Shown here: positions 18,148 to 27,728 of the stretch, in pieces
How positions within the stretch are numbered: position 1 is the first letter of the stretch
Layout of the letters: the number at the start of each line of letters is the position of its first letter
Assembly: GCA_025361565.1 (NCBI GenBank)
Contig: JANYKN010000146.1
Coordinates: 52,619 to 116,618, forward strand
Length of the DNA stretch: 64,000 bases
Source of the DNA: Bacteroidota bacterium
Lineage (GTDB): Bacteria; Bacteroidota; Bacteroidia; Bacteroidales; NBLH01
Reading direction: 5' to 3'
Notes under the pieces: generated by a model
Databases searched by the model: none
Told to the model about the DNA's origin: nothing
What the model saw: only the letters and a program-made list of their open reading frames with translations
Made by a program: the position numbers and the translations under genes

Positions 18148-20547
18148 ATGAAAAGATTTATTACTGTATTAACGGTATTTACAATATTTGTAATACCTGC
18201 TTCCCTAGGTTTTAAAAGGCCTGCAATAGATACGGATTATTGGTTTTTATACATAACCAGTCATTTTGAAGAATACATTATTAAATATCCTCAACAAAAA
18301 GTTTACCTTCATTTCGACAGGGAAGAGTATGAGACAGGCTCAACGATTTGGTATAAAGCATATATTTTTGATGATACAAAGAAACTTCCTGATATCAGGA
18401 GTAATGAGCTGTATATTGAAATGATTTCGCCCACCAAGAATATCATTATGAACCAATTGCTGAAAATTGAAAATGGGACTGCACAAGGCGATTTTCCTGT
18501 TAATGACAGTATTGGTACAGGTTTATATATGATTAGAGCGTTTACCAACAATATGAAAAATTTCGGAAAGGATTATTTGTTTACAAAAGAAATAAGAATT
18601 GTAAACCCGAAAAAAATCTACTACAACAATGATTTCCGCAGGACTGCAAAAAAATTAAGTAGACGGGACGAACAGATTGATCTTCAGTTTTTCCCCGAGG
18701 GAGGCTATTTGGTGGATAATATTACAACCAAACTTGCATTTAAAGCAATTAATCAAAATGGAAGAAGCGTTGACTTTAAAGGTGGAATTTATTCAAAAAA
18801 AGGAAAATTGGAAAGAGAAATTAAATCATCTCATTTAGGAATGGGGCAAATTGATTTTACTCCTTCAATAAACGAAAAATATACTGCTATAATTACAACA
18901 AATGGAAAGAAAGAATGGAAGTTTGATTTACCAGAAATTGTTGACAAAGGTTATGTTTTAAATGTGAATGATAAGGGTGATTATTTTCAGGTTTCAATAC
19001 AAACAAATATAGAATTTGGGGAAGATCCGGTTTCGAAATCCGCCTATCTCTTTATACAAAATGGAGGAAGGATGTATTATAAGGAGAAAATTGTTTTTGA
19101 AAGCAATAAAATTGTTTTAGATATAGAAAAAAAATATTTTCCTGGAGGAATCATGCATTTTACTTTGTTTGATGGACATGGTAAACCTCAATGTGAGCGC
19201 CTCGCTTTTGTAAAAAAGGATGATTTTTTAAAAATCAGTACAAATTTAGAAACAAAAACTGTTGGAAAAAGAGACAAGCTTGAATTTGATATTATGGTAA
19301 CCGATTATAATGGCGAACCGGTTTCTACAGATTTGTCATTATCTGTTAGAAATGCAACCCTGCAAACCGGAATGGACGAATACAGTATGAATATTAAAAA
19401 CTATTTGCTCTTGCAATCTGATTTAAAAGGTTATATTGAAAATCCTGAGTACTATTTTATGAACAATTACCAGCACTTGTCAGATATTGAAGTACTTATG
19501 CTTACTCAAGGATGGTGCAAATTTTTATGGAATGATATTTTAAAAGATTCTATTCCATTTTCAATTTATCCTGTAAAGAGTGATTTAAATATTACAGGAC
19601 GGATTACAAAGTATTTGTTGGATATTTCTGTTGTAAATGCTGATGTTACTTTAACTCTGTTGAATCAGTTTAATGATGTTTTAAAAACTAAAACTGCTAA
19701 AAAGGGAAAATTTGAATTTCTGGGTTTGGATTATTATGATACTATAGATGTTTTGATCGAAGCCAAAACCGAATATGGTAAAAAAAATGTGCTTATATTA
19801 ATTGATGAAGATGTTCCGCTAGCAAATGATTTTTCGGCATTTAAGTCATTTTATCTGGATAGTTTAATGGTAAGAAGAAAAATACCATACGTGAAATTGG
19901 TTGATCCAGGGCCAGATCCAAGTAAACCAGAAGACTTTAAAATACATGGTACTCCTGATCAGGTCATTAAATTTGACAATCCTGGTATGAGTTCATACAA
20001 CAATGTAATGGATGCAATAAAAGGAAAAGTTCCGGGATTGCAGGTAGGTCAAAATGGCTCTATGATTAGAGGACCTAGTAGTATTTTTGGAAGCAACGAG
20101 CCTCTATATTTAGTTGATGGCATGGAAACTGATTTTAATGGAATTAATACAGTTAGTGTTAATGATATAGACCATGTTGAAATATTAAAGGGGCCTTCAG
20201 CCGCGATATACGGATTACAAGGCTCCAAAGGTGTTATTGCGGTATACACAAAAAAAGGATTCTATTATAAACGAGGAGAAATTAGATTTAAAATGTTGGG
20301 TTATCATAGGCCAAAAGAATTTTATTCGCCAAGATATCAGACTAATAAAATGAATTGGGAAACCCCTGATTTAAGAAAAACAGTTTACTGGAACCCAAGC
20401 ATTAAAACCGATAAAGAGGGTAGGGCACATGTCAACTTTTATCAATCTGATATTATTGATAAATTTGAAATTGTTGTCGAAGGTATGTCAAAAAGTGGGC
20501 AAGTTGGAGTTTATAAATACGATTATCAGGTAAAGGAAGTTAATTGA
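18148..20547 (+). CDS. MG2-like / TonB-receptor plug domain protein without a barrel
   Basis: The product is 799 residues from the ATG at 18148, which follows GGGGG and gives a signal peptide beginning MKRFITVLTVFTIFVIP; an ATG at 18136 adds four residues. Residues near 45-160 (VYLHFDREEYETGSTIWYKA) resemble the macroglobulin MG2 domain, followed by further beta-sandwich domains (LQFFPEGGYLVDN). Residues near 620-710 are a SusC-type TonB receptor plug: KGKVPGLQV, PLYLVDGME, DIDHVEILKGPSAAIYG, then GVIAVYTKKG. No 22-strand barrel follows, only about 80 residues. This architecture is widespread in Bacteroidota as periplasmic or outer-membrane-associated proteins of unknown role. The gene is monocistronic, ended by a terminator at 20572. 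Confidence 0.85.
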   Translation: MKRFITVLTVFTIFVIPASLGFKRPAIDTDYWFLYITSHFEEYIIKYPQQKVYLHFDREEYETGSTIWYKAYIFDDTKKLPDIRSNELYIEMISPTKNIIMNQLLKIENGTAQGDFPVNDSIGTGLYMIRAFTNNMKNFGKDYLFTKEIRIVNPKKIYYNNDFRRTAKKLSRRDEQIDLQFFPEGGYLVDNITTKLAFKAINQNGRSVDFKGGIYSKKGKLEREIKSSHLGMGQIDFTPSINEKYTAIITTNGKKEWKFDLPEIVDKGYVLNVNDKGDYFQVSIQTNIEFGEDPVSKSAYLFIQNGGRMYYKEKIVFESNKIVLDIEKKYFPGGIMHFTLFDGHGKPQCERLAFVKKDDFLKISTNLETKTVGKRDKLEFDIMVTDYNGEPVSTDLSLSVRNATLQTGMDEYSMNIKNYLLLQSDLKGYIENPEYYFMNNYQHLSDIEVLMLTQGWCKFLWNDILKDSIPFSIYPVKSDLNITGRITKYLLDISVVNADVTLTLLNQFNDVLKTKTAKKGKFEFLGLDYYDTIDVLIEAKTEYGKKNVLILIDEDVPLANDFSAFKSFYLDSLMVRRKIPYVKLVDPGPDPSKPEDFKIHGTPDQVIKFDNPGMSSYNNVMDAIKGKVPGLQVGQNGSMIRGPSSIFGSNEPLYLVDGMETDFNGINTVSVNDIDHVEILKGPSAAIYGLQGSKGVIAVYTKKGFYYKRGEIRFKMLGYHRPKEFYSPRYQTNKMNWETPDLRKTVYWNPSIKTDKEGRAHVNFYQSDIIDKFEIVVEGMSKSGQVGVYKYDYQVKEVN

Positions 20548-20571
20548 GATTGTAAAAAAGATATTAAATAA

Positions 20572-20605
20572 AAAACCCTCTGAATTTTATGTTTCAAAGG
20601 GTTTT
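20572..20605. terminator. terminator between the plug gene and tRNA-Arg
   Basis: AAAACCCT (20572-20579) pairs with AGGGTTTT (20598-20605), with partial extension of the stem inside the loop. Flanking A and T runs suit termination from both strands, serving the plug gene on the plus strand and the tRNA on the minus strand. Confidence 0.75.
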
Positions 20606-20613
20606 AGTTTTAG

Positions 20614-20685
20614 TAGCCTCACCAGGACTCGAACCTGAATCTGAAGTTTAGGAAACTTCCGTTCTATCCCTTGAACTATGAGGCC
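20614..20685 (-). tRNA. tRNA-Arg(CCT)
   Basis: Read on the minus strand, a complete cloverleaf can be drawn. The 7-bp acceptor stem (GGCCTCA with TGAGGCT, one G-U pair) is followed by D arm GTTC/GAAC and anticodon stem GAAGT/ACTTC. The loop is TTCCTAA (anticodon CCT, reading AGG, arginine). A four-base variable loop and a T arm with the TTCGAGT loop complete it. CCA is not encoded. The gene stands alone between two protein genes and shows no adjacent integrase or duplicated 3' end, so it does not look like an occupied attachment site. Confidence 0.95.
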
Positions 20686-20892
20686 AGTTTTGATATACTG
20701 TTTTGGGATAAAATTACTTTTAATTTATAAAGACCCTTTATTGACCAACAGTGTCTTATCTTAAAATTTAAGATTGCAAAAGTAGAAAGATAATTGATGA
20801 ATCGCAAAATAAATTTAGACAACTTGGTTTTAAGTTTAATATGTCAAATCTATAATTAGTAGTATATGTGTAAATTGCAAATAATCAGATCT

Positions 20893-22326
20893 TTACATGA
20901 AATCCAGTGATTTTTGCGGTTTTTTATCTTTAAGCATAGGTAAATTTTCTCGTTTTCCGCATCCAAAATATAAATTAAAACCAAATTGAATCCTTGCTAC
21001 TTTAGCATCTTTGGGCTTAAATGCAACGTTTAGATTATCAGTAAGAACATAAAACTGAATACCTTTGGTCCTTATTCCAATTCCCAGTCCAATATTTCGA
21101 TATTCCCTGTTTATATATGAATATGACAAGGTTCCACAGAACCATTTAACTGGTTTAAAATTAGCTGATAATGTCAGAGCTTCGTGAATTTTTTTGTCGA
21201 AGAAATATGTTTTTGATAGAAAACCAAAGTTCATGAAATTGCCAATATCATAAGTTGTGCCTAGGAAAATATTAGTGTTCAGATATGTATTGTACTTTGA
21301 ATAAGATTGGCTGAATCTGAAAAAATTGGCAAGTGAATCTGCAACAGTTTGAAATTCATTATAACTGGAATTAGTCCAAACCGAATCAAGAGAAAGTCCA
21401 CTAAATGTAAAAGTTCCCTTTTGAGTGATATTTTGAGCATTGTTTTTCCACCTGATAAATCCAAGATCGGTAATACTTCCATAAAACTTAATTTTGTCGT
21501 TAAACTGGTAAACTGCACCCATATCAACCACCATTCCCATGTTTTTTGCTGAAATCAGATTTGAAACACCAAAAACGGTATCTGTCTTTATCCCTTTAAT
21601 AAACCCATTTTCATCGTACTCAAAAGCTACCGGAGCTGAAATATTAAGTTTAAGATCAGTTTCTAGCCGCATTGCATAAGTATTTTCCTGGGTATAAAGC
21701 TTTATATTGCTGTTAGTGCTTTCAACACTCACATTGCCCGAAAGAATTTTAAACTTTCCTCCAATTGTTAAACGGTGAGTGATCTGTTTTGACAAACCAA
21801 AAGCAATTTCATTGTAATTAAGTAAATTTGGGCCAACTCCTTTTATTTCAAGTGGATTATTTTCACCTATATAATTGCCATTACCGTCAACCAGCTTTAC
21901 TAAATCTGAGGGATATGAAATCCTTGCCCTTGTTTTATTTGAAATATCGAAAGTAAAGTAGGCATTTTTTACCCAAAAACCCATTCCAAAAATAGGAATC
22001 TGTGTTCCTGCCATTAAATAGTTGGAATTTTTCAGTTTGGCTTTAATGTTTGCAATATCAATAACCAATGAATCTTTTAAAATTCCTTGTCCATTATGGA
22101 TCAGGTCATTATAGTCAAACCCGGTATTTGCGACATCAATTGATAAGCCTGAAAAACCAGGTAGGCCTAAAAATCCATTACATTGATTCTGGTAAGCAGG
22201 ATTCAGATAGTTCGATTGATGAATCCCGTCCATGAAAAACAAGGTATTTGATTGGGCTTTAACTCCTTGCTTTATTATTAGAATCAAAGTAAGAAGTATA
22301 ATCGTTTTGTATATAGGATTTTGCAT
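20893..22326 (-). CDS. DUF5723 family outer-membrane protein
   Basis: The start is set at the ATG complementary to 22324-22326, which gives MQNPIYKTIILLTLILIIKQ and a signal peptide cleaved near VKAQ; the open frame extends 17 codons upstream without signal-like sequence. The mature protein carries the conserved opening LFFMDGIHQSNYLNPAYQN and many alternating beta strands (LRLETDLKLNISAP, FWVKNAYFTFDIS), typical of DUF5723, a Bacteroidota family of predicted outer-membrane barrels of unknown role. The C-terminus is a charged tail after the last strand (FGFNLYFGCGKRENL). It is cotranscribed with the lipoprotein gene just upstream (22422-23591), about 95 bases away; such pairs suggest a shared envelope function. 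Confidence 0.8.
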   Translation of the reverse strand: MQNPIYKTIILLTLILIIKQGVKAQSNTLFFMDGIHQSNYLNPAYQNQCNGFLGLPGFSGLSIDVANTGFDYNDLIHNGQGILKDSLVIDIANIKAKLKNSNYLMAGTQIPIFGMGFWVKNAYFTFDISNKTRARISYPSDLVKLVDGNGNYIGENNPLEIKGVGPNLLNYNEIAFGLSKQITHRLTIGGKFKILSGNVSVESTNSNIKLYTQENTYAMRLETDLKLNISAPVAFEYDENGFIKGIKTDTVFGVSNLISAKNMGMVVDMGAVYQFNDKIKFYGSITDLGFIRWKNNAQNITQKGTFTFSGLSLDSVWTNSSYNEFQTVADSLANFFRFSQSYSKYNTYLNTNIFLGTTYDIGNFMNFGFLSKTYFFDKKIHEALTLSANFKPVKWFCGTLSYSYINREYRNIGLGIGIRTKGIQFYVLTDNLNVAFKPKDAKVARIQFGFNLYFGCGKRENLPMLKDKKPQKSLDFM

Positions 22327-22421
22327 TTTCTTTTTGAATAATTGGTTAATGGTACCTTTTAAGAAATGGTTTATCATTTGATTTTTTTCAAAAGAATGAT
22401 TTCTTTCATTTTATTTAAAAA

Positions 22422-23591
22422 TCAGGTTTTTAATTTTAATTTTATTCTTGCCCCAATTTTTAGCCCAATTTTATAATCCGAATATAACTTTACAGTTTCT
22501 CCGGTACCTGCATTTGAGGTATTAAAAGTTATTTTAGTTATAATATATTTTGCTTTAAGAAGATTTGCCATTTTACCATTTTCAATCTGAATAGAGTTGA
22601 TGGATTCTGTGCTCTGAGTAACTTTTCCGGCAACTGTGATACCTGTTGGGATTATAATTTCTTTATTGTCAATATTTACCACAGAATCAAGAATTGCATA
22701 ATTTTCATCGGCAAAATAGATTTTGGCAGCAAGTGAAAAAGGGAAACCATTTTGAACTATTAAATTTATTCCAATAGAAGTTACTGCAGAAGTATCCTTG
22801 CCCAAACCGCTTGTTAAATCAGCAGCAGAAGTGTCGGCAAGCACCAAATTGGTAATACGTAAATCAAGAGGAACTTCAATTTTTAGTTTTACACTATCAA
22901 TCGTAGCTGGATTTATATCATAACTTACCGGAGGTGTGGTAATCGTCTCATATATAGCTCCAAAGGAAAGATGATTTGGCATTGCCGAAATTACATCAGC
23001 CATGTTTGAGTTTGTACTATCTAATTTAATTTCAGTAATTGCAGAGCTTCCTGGCGAAAGTGGCCGATTTACAGCAATCGTGCCATTATCTACAATAACT
23101 GGCAATGCAGGCGAATTATCGGACTTGTAATAATAAAAATCAGTTAATAAGATCTGGGTAGGAACATCCCAATAATTGATTATAGTAATTGTTATCTGGG
23201 GATTGGCAAGGAAGAATTCACCATTGTTTAAAAATTTATCTAATCCAACTTGAACTATTTGGGGCCCAACTGAGTCTTTGATATATGGTAAAGGATTTCC
23301 TGTTAAAGAGTAGCCTTTAAAAAAATCAGCTGCAGGATAATCGGCAAAATCATATTCATACTGAAGGGTCATAAAGTTATTACCATCTATAATTAAATAT
23401 CGGTTAATATCCGTTTTGGAAGGTAAAATTTCGCCAAGCGTAATCGATGCATCTACCAGAGGTATTGCAAAGTCTGAATTTTGTTCAATTGTGGTAGATA
23501 AATTGCTTGTGGAAAAATCAAATTCTTTTGCACATGAAACAAAAATTGAAATACCAACAGTTAAACAAAATGCAATTATCAATTTTTTCAT
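22422..23591 (-). CDS. unknown lipoprotein paired with DUF5723
   Basis: A 389-residue protein, lipidated at the cysteine of ISIFVSCAKEF (about residue 20). The body is rich in Ser, Thr and Asp with short beta strands, e.g. DFAIPLVDASITLGEILPS followed by several Ig-like repeats (LDLRITNLVLADTS, GINLIVQNGFPF, GITVAGKVTQS). It resembles a beta-sandwich surface or periplasmic lipoprotein, and no enzyme motif is visible. Its only firm clue is the gene pair: DUF5723 lies directly downstream on the same strand, so the two may form a barrel-lipoprotein complex. A perfect 13-bp hairpin lies between it and the upstream gene, suggesting that it begins its own transcription unit. Confidence 0.75.
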   Translation of the reverse strand: MKKLIIAFCLTVGISIFVSCAKEFDFSTSNLSTTIEQNSDFAIPLVDASITLGEILPSKTDINRYLIIDGNNFMTLQYEYDFADYPAADFFKGYSLTGNPLPYIKDSVGPQIVQVGLDKFLNNGEFFLANPQITITIINYWDVPTQILLTDFYYYKSDNSPALPVIVDNGTIAVNRPLSPGSSAITEIKLDSTNSNMADVISAMPNHLSFGAIYETITTPPVSYDINPATIDSVKLKIEVPLDLRITNLVLADTSAADLTSGLGKDTSAVTSIGINLIVQNGFPFSLAAKIYFADENYAILDSVVNIDNKEIIIPTGITVAGKVTQSTESINSIQIENGKMANLLKAKYIITKITFNTSNAGTGETVKLYSDYKIGLKIGARIKLKLKT

Positions 23592-23734
23592 AGTTGTGTT
23601 TTTAAATTTATTATAAAAGCATTTCCAAGTCTATAACGTATTTATTGGCGTTGAAATATAATTTTGTCGATAGATTTTTAATTAGGATTTTATTTTTCTA
23701 CCAAGTTAATAATAAATAGGCTTTTAAAAACCAT

Positions 23735-23770
23735 TTTGATTGAAATCTTTTTGATTTGATTTCAATCAAA
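23735..23770 (-). terminator. 13-bp hairpin downstream of the DUF3352 gene
   Basis: TTTGATTGAAATC (23735-23747) pairs perfectly with GATTTCAATCAAA (23758-23770) around a ten-base loop. On the minus strand it lies about 98 bases past the stop of the 23868-26660 gene and is followed by GGTTTTTA. It is probably a terminator, but the T-run is offset by three bases. Confidence 0.55.
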
Positions 23771-23867
23771 GTAGTTCTATAAAGTTAAATTTTGTTAGCC
23801 TATTATGCTAGACCAATATTTTATTAATGAGGTTGTTTATTGTATGTTAAATTTTGTAAAGATTACC

Positions 23868-26660
23868 CTAATTAAGCATTAAAATATAATTGTATAAAAA
23901 ATTTCCTGTGCCACCGACTATAAGGTTTAACCCTTCAATATCCTTGGCATTGCTTAATTTAGCCAGGCTGAATTTTCCGGAGCCCTGCATTGGAAATCCT
24001 TTTACTTCTTTACCTTCATTTGAAAGCAAATAAATTTTATTTGTTCCTGCCGACGATACTCCGATATATTTCAAATTTTTGCCAATCCGGTATATGTTTA
24101 GGGAGTTATCAAGATCTTCATCATATTTTTCTTCAAAGCGAATGGATTTATCGCGGTTGAATACTTGTAGTTTATTTTTATCGGTGAAAATAAAATAGTT
24201 CTTTCCATCTCCATCCAAATCTGTATATATAAATCGATGGTTTTCTGAAAAATCTCCAAAAGTCATTTTTTTAACAGTTCCATCAAGAAAAATAAAATAA
24301 ACATCTCCATTTTTACCAGTTGTAACAAAACGGCTACCTTCTTTTGCATTGCCTTTTTCAAAATAAAAAGGTGTTGTGATGCTTTTTTCAAATGGTGATT
24401 TAACATCAATTCTTAGCTCTCCACGTCTGTTTACAATATAAGTTTTGGTTCTGTCTGAGAATACAATGTAGTCTTTCGCCTCGCTAATAAAATGTTGGGC
24501 AGGCATCAAAACTTCAGATTGGGTTTGGTTAAATGCCCATCCGTCAACTTTTCCACCTTTAGGGTTTAATAAATAAACATTTTTGTTTTCGCAAGCAACT
24601 AAAATCCGGTAATTTTTATCCTTGTCATAATCAAAAACAGCTATTCCATTTGTTGCCGGCGATTTAAATGTAACCGGAAAACCTTCCACATCTTTCCCGT
24701 TTCTGTCAACGAGCAGCAACTGTTTGCTGGTATTAAACATATATTGTAATTTGTTGTTTTTAAACAGATCAATTTGTTGAATATTGCCAAGGATTTTACT
24801 TGATAATTGTTTCTTCCACAAAATTTTACCGGATTCATCTATAAGCATTAACTTATTGGCGTTATCCTGTATGAGTATTTCATTATTACCTGAAATGTAG
24901 TTTTTTACTATTTCTGGTTTCATACTAAATGATGTATCAAGATTTACCTCCCATGCATTTTTACTCTTTTTGGCAAACAAAGGATTATAGTTTATAAATA
25001 CATTGGTAAACATTTGATTATCGCCCATCCCAAATTGAATAGATGCAGCTTGAATCCTATTGAATTTTGCCGTATTTTTTTTGTAAATATCGGAATAAGC
25101 CGTGTTTAAGTCATTTGCTAAAGGAGTACCAAAACTGGCAATATTGGTATAAATAAAAATATTAGATTCTGATGCCAATGATTTCGAAAACTGGATAAAA
25201 TCTTTATCATCGGCAAGAGTTGCTCCTTTTTTGCTTTTCTGATAATACAATTGAAGAGCTTCGACCGATTCGGCAAAAACCAGTTTTGAATCATCAACCA
25301 TGTAATATCTGGCAGTTAACGGTTTGAAAGCATCTCCAAAAAGATAATTCAAAATTTGAGGCTCAGGAAATCCATAGGCAATAATTCCGCTTTGAGCGTC
25401 AATGTTGGCTGTTGAAGGAACTATTACTTTACCTGAACCGTCCACCGGATTTATTTGAATAATATCTTTCTTCATTTTATCGGCATCTTTTAACTGAAGG
25501 ACTCCTACAACTTCCTGTTCACCACCCGACATATTTCTATTAAGCCAGGCTATTGAAACGCCACCTTCTATATTATTATAAAACACATCTTTAACTTCGG
25601 ATATTTTATAATTTTTTCTTTTGATTCGTTCAAAATAGCTGTTGTAAGGAGTAAAATTATCTGATTTTTGAAGATATTCGGAGTATTTTTCTTTCCAAAC
25701 ATCACAATCTGAAAAGTTAAACGCAATAAACGCAGATGTATTTGATGGCAAATAGCCAAGAAAGTCATTATCAGTAGGTTTCTGACCTTTAAAAGCATTC
25801 AGATAATTGTTCATCGAATCGCTAAATATAGTGAACCCGCTTAAAACGAATGCATCATTTTTTAACTTAAAATCCAATTCGGTCCAGGCTGCAAAATTGC
25901 CTAAAAAATTAGTTAATTGAGCATTATCTTTATCCGTTTCTTTATTTAGTAATCTAGTAAAACTAGCTGGCAAAAGCCTGTAGTTCAGATAAATATTGGC
26001 ATCCACATTTTTTCCGGCAGATTCTCTTGCCGTAATAAATTCTTTATCTTTAAGAATTGAGTATCCTTCGTTTAACATTCTGATCGATTCTTCTACGCAA
26101 ATTCTTGATTTACTGAATATAAACAGCCCTTTTGCAAAAGTGAACGAAAAGTTGATAAATTTAGCATTGTCATCAATATTGTAAGCATTATAAAGCAGAG
26201 AACCTTCGTAATCTCCTTTTTGAATATTATCTTTTCCGATAAGAGTGCCAAACAGACTGATGATTTTTTCCTCATTTCCTTTGTCTTTAATAGGCACCAC
26301 ATATAAAAAATCCAATTCATTGTTGGCAGTCAGATGGCCTGAAATAGTAACTCGGTTGCCATCAAGCAGATTAATCACATTTTCATTCGTATTTACCAAT
26401 GAATCAACGAAATCAATTTCCTTAAAAAAAGCTCGCCATGGCTGAATATCTGAAAATTCACGTTTAAAAAGATTTCCTTCGTTAAAAGCTTTTAAAAGGG
26501 AGCTTAAATTGTCGGTTTCAATAACAATTGCGGCATCTTCCGGAATCGCTTTTATAGCTTGTGGAAGACTTTTACCCTGTTTGTCAATAAATTGTAACCC
26601 TATGGCTATTGCCACTAAAACTCCAACTGTGATTAGAATTGTAACTCTGTTCTTAAACAT
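23868..26660 (-). CDS. DUF3352-like envelope protein with C-terminal propeller repeats
   Basis: A 930-residue protein with one N-terminal membrane helix (VTILITVGVLVAIAIGLQFI) and no cleavage site, so most of it is periplasmic. The first 550 residues resemble the DUF3352 group (AIPEDAAIVIETDNLSSLLK, later LPSNTSAFIAFNFSD and VGVLQLKDADK). The last 330 residues hold repeats with a PQQ/WD-like rhythm (KLMLIDESGKILWKK, QLLLVDRNGKDVEGFPVTF, NVYLLNPKGGKVDGW, KIYLLSNEGKEVKGFP), suggesting a beta-propeller with about seven to eight blades. No catalytic residues stand out. Function unknown; it might bind other envelope proteins. It is the first gene of its unit and is divergent from sanA. Confidence 0.72.
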   Translation of the reverse strand: MFKNRVTILITVGVLVAIAIGLQFIDKQGKSLPQAIKAIPEDAAIVIETDNLSSLLKAFNEGNLFKREFSDIQPWRAFFKEIDFVDSLVNTNENVINLLDGNRVTISGHLTANNELDFLYVVPIKDKGNEEKIISLFGTLIGKDNIQKGDYEGSLLYNAYNIDDNAKFINFSFTFAKGLFIFSKSRICVEESIRMLNEGYSILKDKEFITARESAGKNVDANIYLNYRLLPASFTRLLNKETDKDNAQLTNFLGNFAAWTELDFKLKNDAFVLSGFTIFSDSMNNYLNAFKGQKPTDNDFLGYLPSNTSAFIAFNFSDCDVWKEKYSEYLQKSDNFTPYNSYFERIKRKNYKISEVKDVFYNNIEGGVSIAWLNRNMSGGEQEVVGVLQLKDADKMKKDIIQINPVDGSGKVIVPSTANIDAQSGIIAYGFPEPQILNYLFGDAFKPLTARYYMVDDSKLVFAESVEALQLYYQKSKKGATLADDKDFIQFSKSLASESNIFIYTNIASFGTPLANDLNTAYSDIYKKNTAKFNRIQAASIQFGMGDNQMFTNVFINYNPLFAKKSKNAWEVNLDTSFSMKPEIVKNYISGNNEILIQDNANKLMLIDESGKILWKKQLSSKILGNIQQIDLFKNNKLQYMFNTSKQLLLVDRNGKDVEGFPVTFKSPATNGIAVFDYDKDKNYRILVACENKNVYLLNPKGGKVDGWAFNQTQSEVLMPAQHFISEAKDYIVFSDRTKTYIVNRRGELRIDVKSPFEKSITTPFYFEKGNAKEGSRFVTTGKNGDVYFIFLDGTVKKMTFGDFSENHRFIYTDLDGDGKNYFIFTDKNKLQVFNRDKSIRFEEKYDEDLDNSLNIYRIGKNLKYIGVSSAGTNKIYLLSNEGKEVKGFPMQGSGKFSLAKLSNAKDIEGLNLIVGGTGNFLYNYILMLN

Positions 26661-27054
26661 GATTAATCGTGTATGATTTGGTTAATATTAAGACCTTGGT
26701 AAACATAATTGCAAAAAGCTTTAAATTTCAGAAATTGAATCACTTAAAGATATTGCCATGTGCTATTTTATTTTTCAAAATTATGAAAATTAATTGTAAC
26801 CATATGTATTTTTTAAGAGCCTTGAAATATCTCGGAATAATTAAGTCAAATATAGATAGAAAAAGGCCTGCGAAGAACAATTTTTCAACTAGAATTAAAT
26901 CCTTAATTTAAAAATTTTAGATCATCTTTGTAGAAGTGGCAAATTATAAAATATTCTTTGATGTTTGTTTTGTTGATTAAATCAAATTCTTTAAACAGAT
27001 TTAAATAGAATAATTTTCAAATAATAATGTTGAATAAATCAAAGTTTAGACCAA
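26661..27054. other. divergent intergenic region
   Basis: About 390 AT-rich bases separate the divergent DUF3352 and SanA genes. An open frame at 26669-26911 was judged spurious, since its composition is that of non-coding DNA. No clear promoter pair, repeat or RNA was found. Confidence 0.4.
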
Positions 27055-27726
27055 TTGTTTTTAGATAAAATAAGGCAAAAGCGCTCAAAAAGAAATCGCT
27101 ATTTCAGTATCTTGAAATGGTTTTTTATCATTTCTATCATTTGTATTTTTAGTTCAAACTTGATTGTTGAACTTTCCACTTATAAATTAGTATATTCATC
27201 CATTGATTCTTTACCGAGAAATAAAGTTGGCTTATTGCTGGGAACGAGCAAATATAGGAAAGGTGGCGGAATAAATCCATATTACGAATACAGGATTTCG
27301 GCTTGTGTTGAACTTATTAAACAAGGAAAAATAAAATATGTTATCGTAAGCGGAGATAATAGTTTGGTAGAATATAATGAACCCATTCAAATGCGTGAAG
27401 ATTTAATCAAACTTGGAGTTGATCCCACCGTGATTTACTTGGATTATGCAGGGTTTAGAACACTTGATTCAGTGGTTCGTTCAAGAGAAATTTTTGGACA
27501 AGATTCTATTACTGTTATTTCGCAATCTTTTCATAATAAAAGGGCTATTTTTATAGCCAATAATAAAGGAATTGTTGCGGTTGGCTACAACGCCAAAGAT
27601 TTGGAGCCTTTTCTTGGAGTTAAAGTTCAATTCAGGGAGTTATTTGCCAGGGTTAAATTGATGATTGATTTATTTTTAATCGATAAACAGCCTAAATATC
27701 TGGGCGAAAAAATCAAAATTGAATAA
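27055..27726 (+). CDS. SanA/YdcF-like DUF218 membrane protein
   Basis: A 223-residue protein with one membrane helix (about 22-42) and a DUF218 domain: KVGLLLGTSKYRKGGGINPY, then KQGKIKYVIVSGDNS, and the D-x-x-G-x-x-T-x-x-S motif in DYAGFRTLDSVVRSREI with SQSFHNKRA following. SanA and related proteins act in envelope barrier function; the enzymatic activity is not established. The only plausible start is TTG at 27055, because a stop occurs at 27031 in this frame and no ATG precedes the conserved part. An ATG at 27027 in another frame encodes a short peptide that ends just past this TTG, so a one-base sequencing error cannot be excluded. Its stop is two bases from the stop of the convergent kinase gene. 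Confidence 0.82.
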   Translation: MFLDKIRQKRSKRNRYFSILKWFFIISIICIFSSNLIVELSTYKLVYSSIDSLPRNKVGLLLGTSKYRKGGGINPYYEYRISACVELIKQGKIKYVIVSGDNSLVEYNEPIQMREDLIKLGVDPTVIYLDYAGFRTLDSVVRSREIFGQDSITVISQSFHNKRAIFIANNKGIVAVGYNAKDLEPFLGVKVQFRELFARVKLMIDLFLIDKQPKYLGEKIKIE

Positions 27727-27728
27727 AC

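Noticed and set aside
20614..20685. tRNA-Arg as an integration site
   Set aside because: No integrase, no duplicated tRNA 3' end and no island-like gene set were found on either side.
26669..26911. 80-codon plus-strand frame in the divergent intergenic region
   Set aside because: No similarity, no promoter, non-coding composition, and no sensible protein features.
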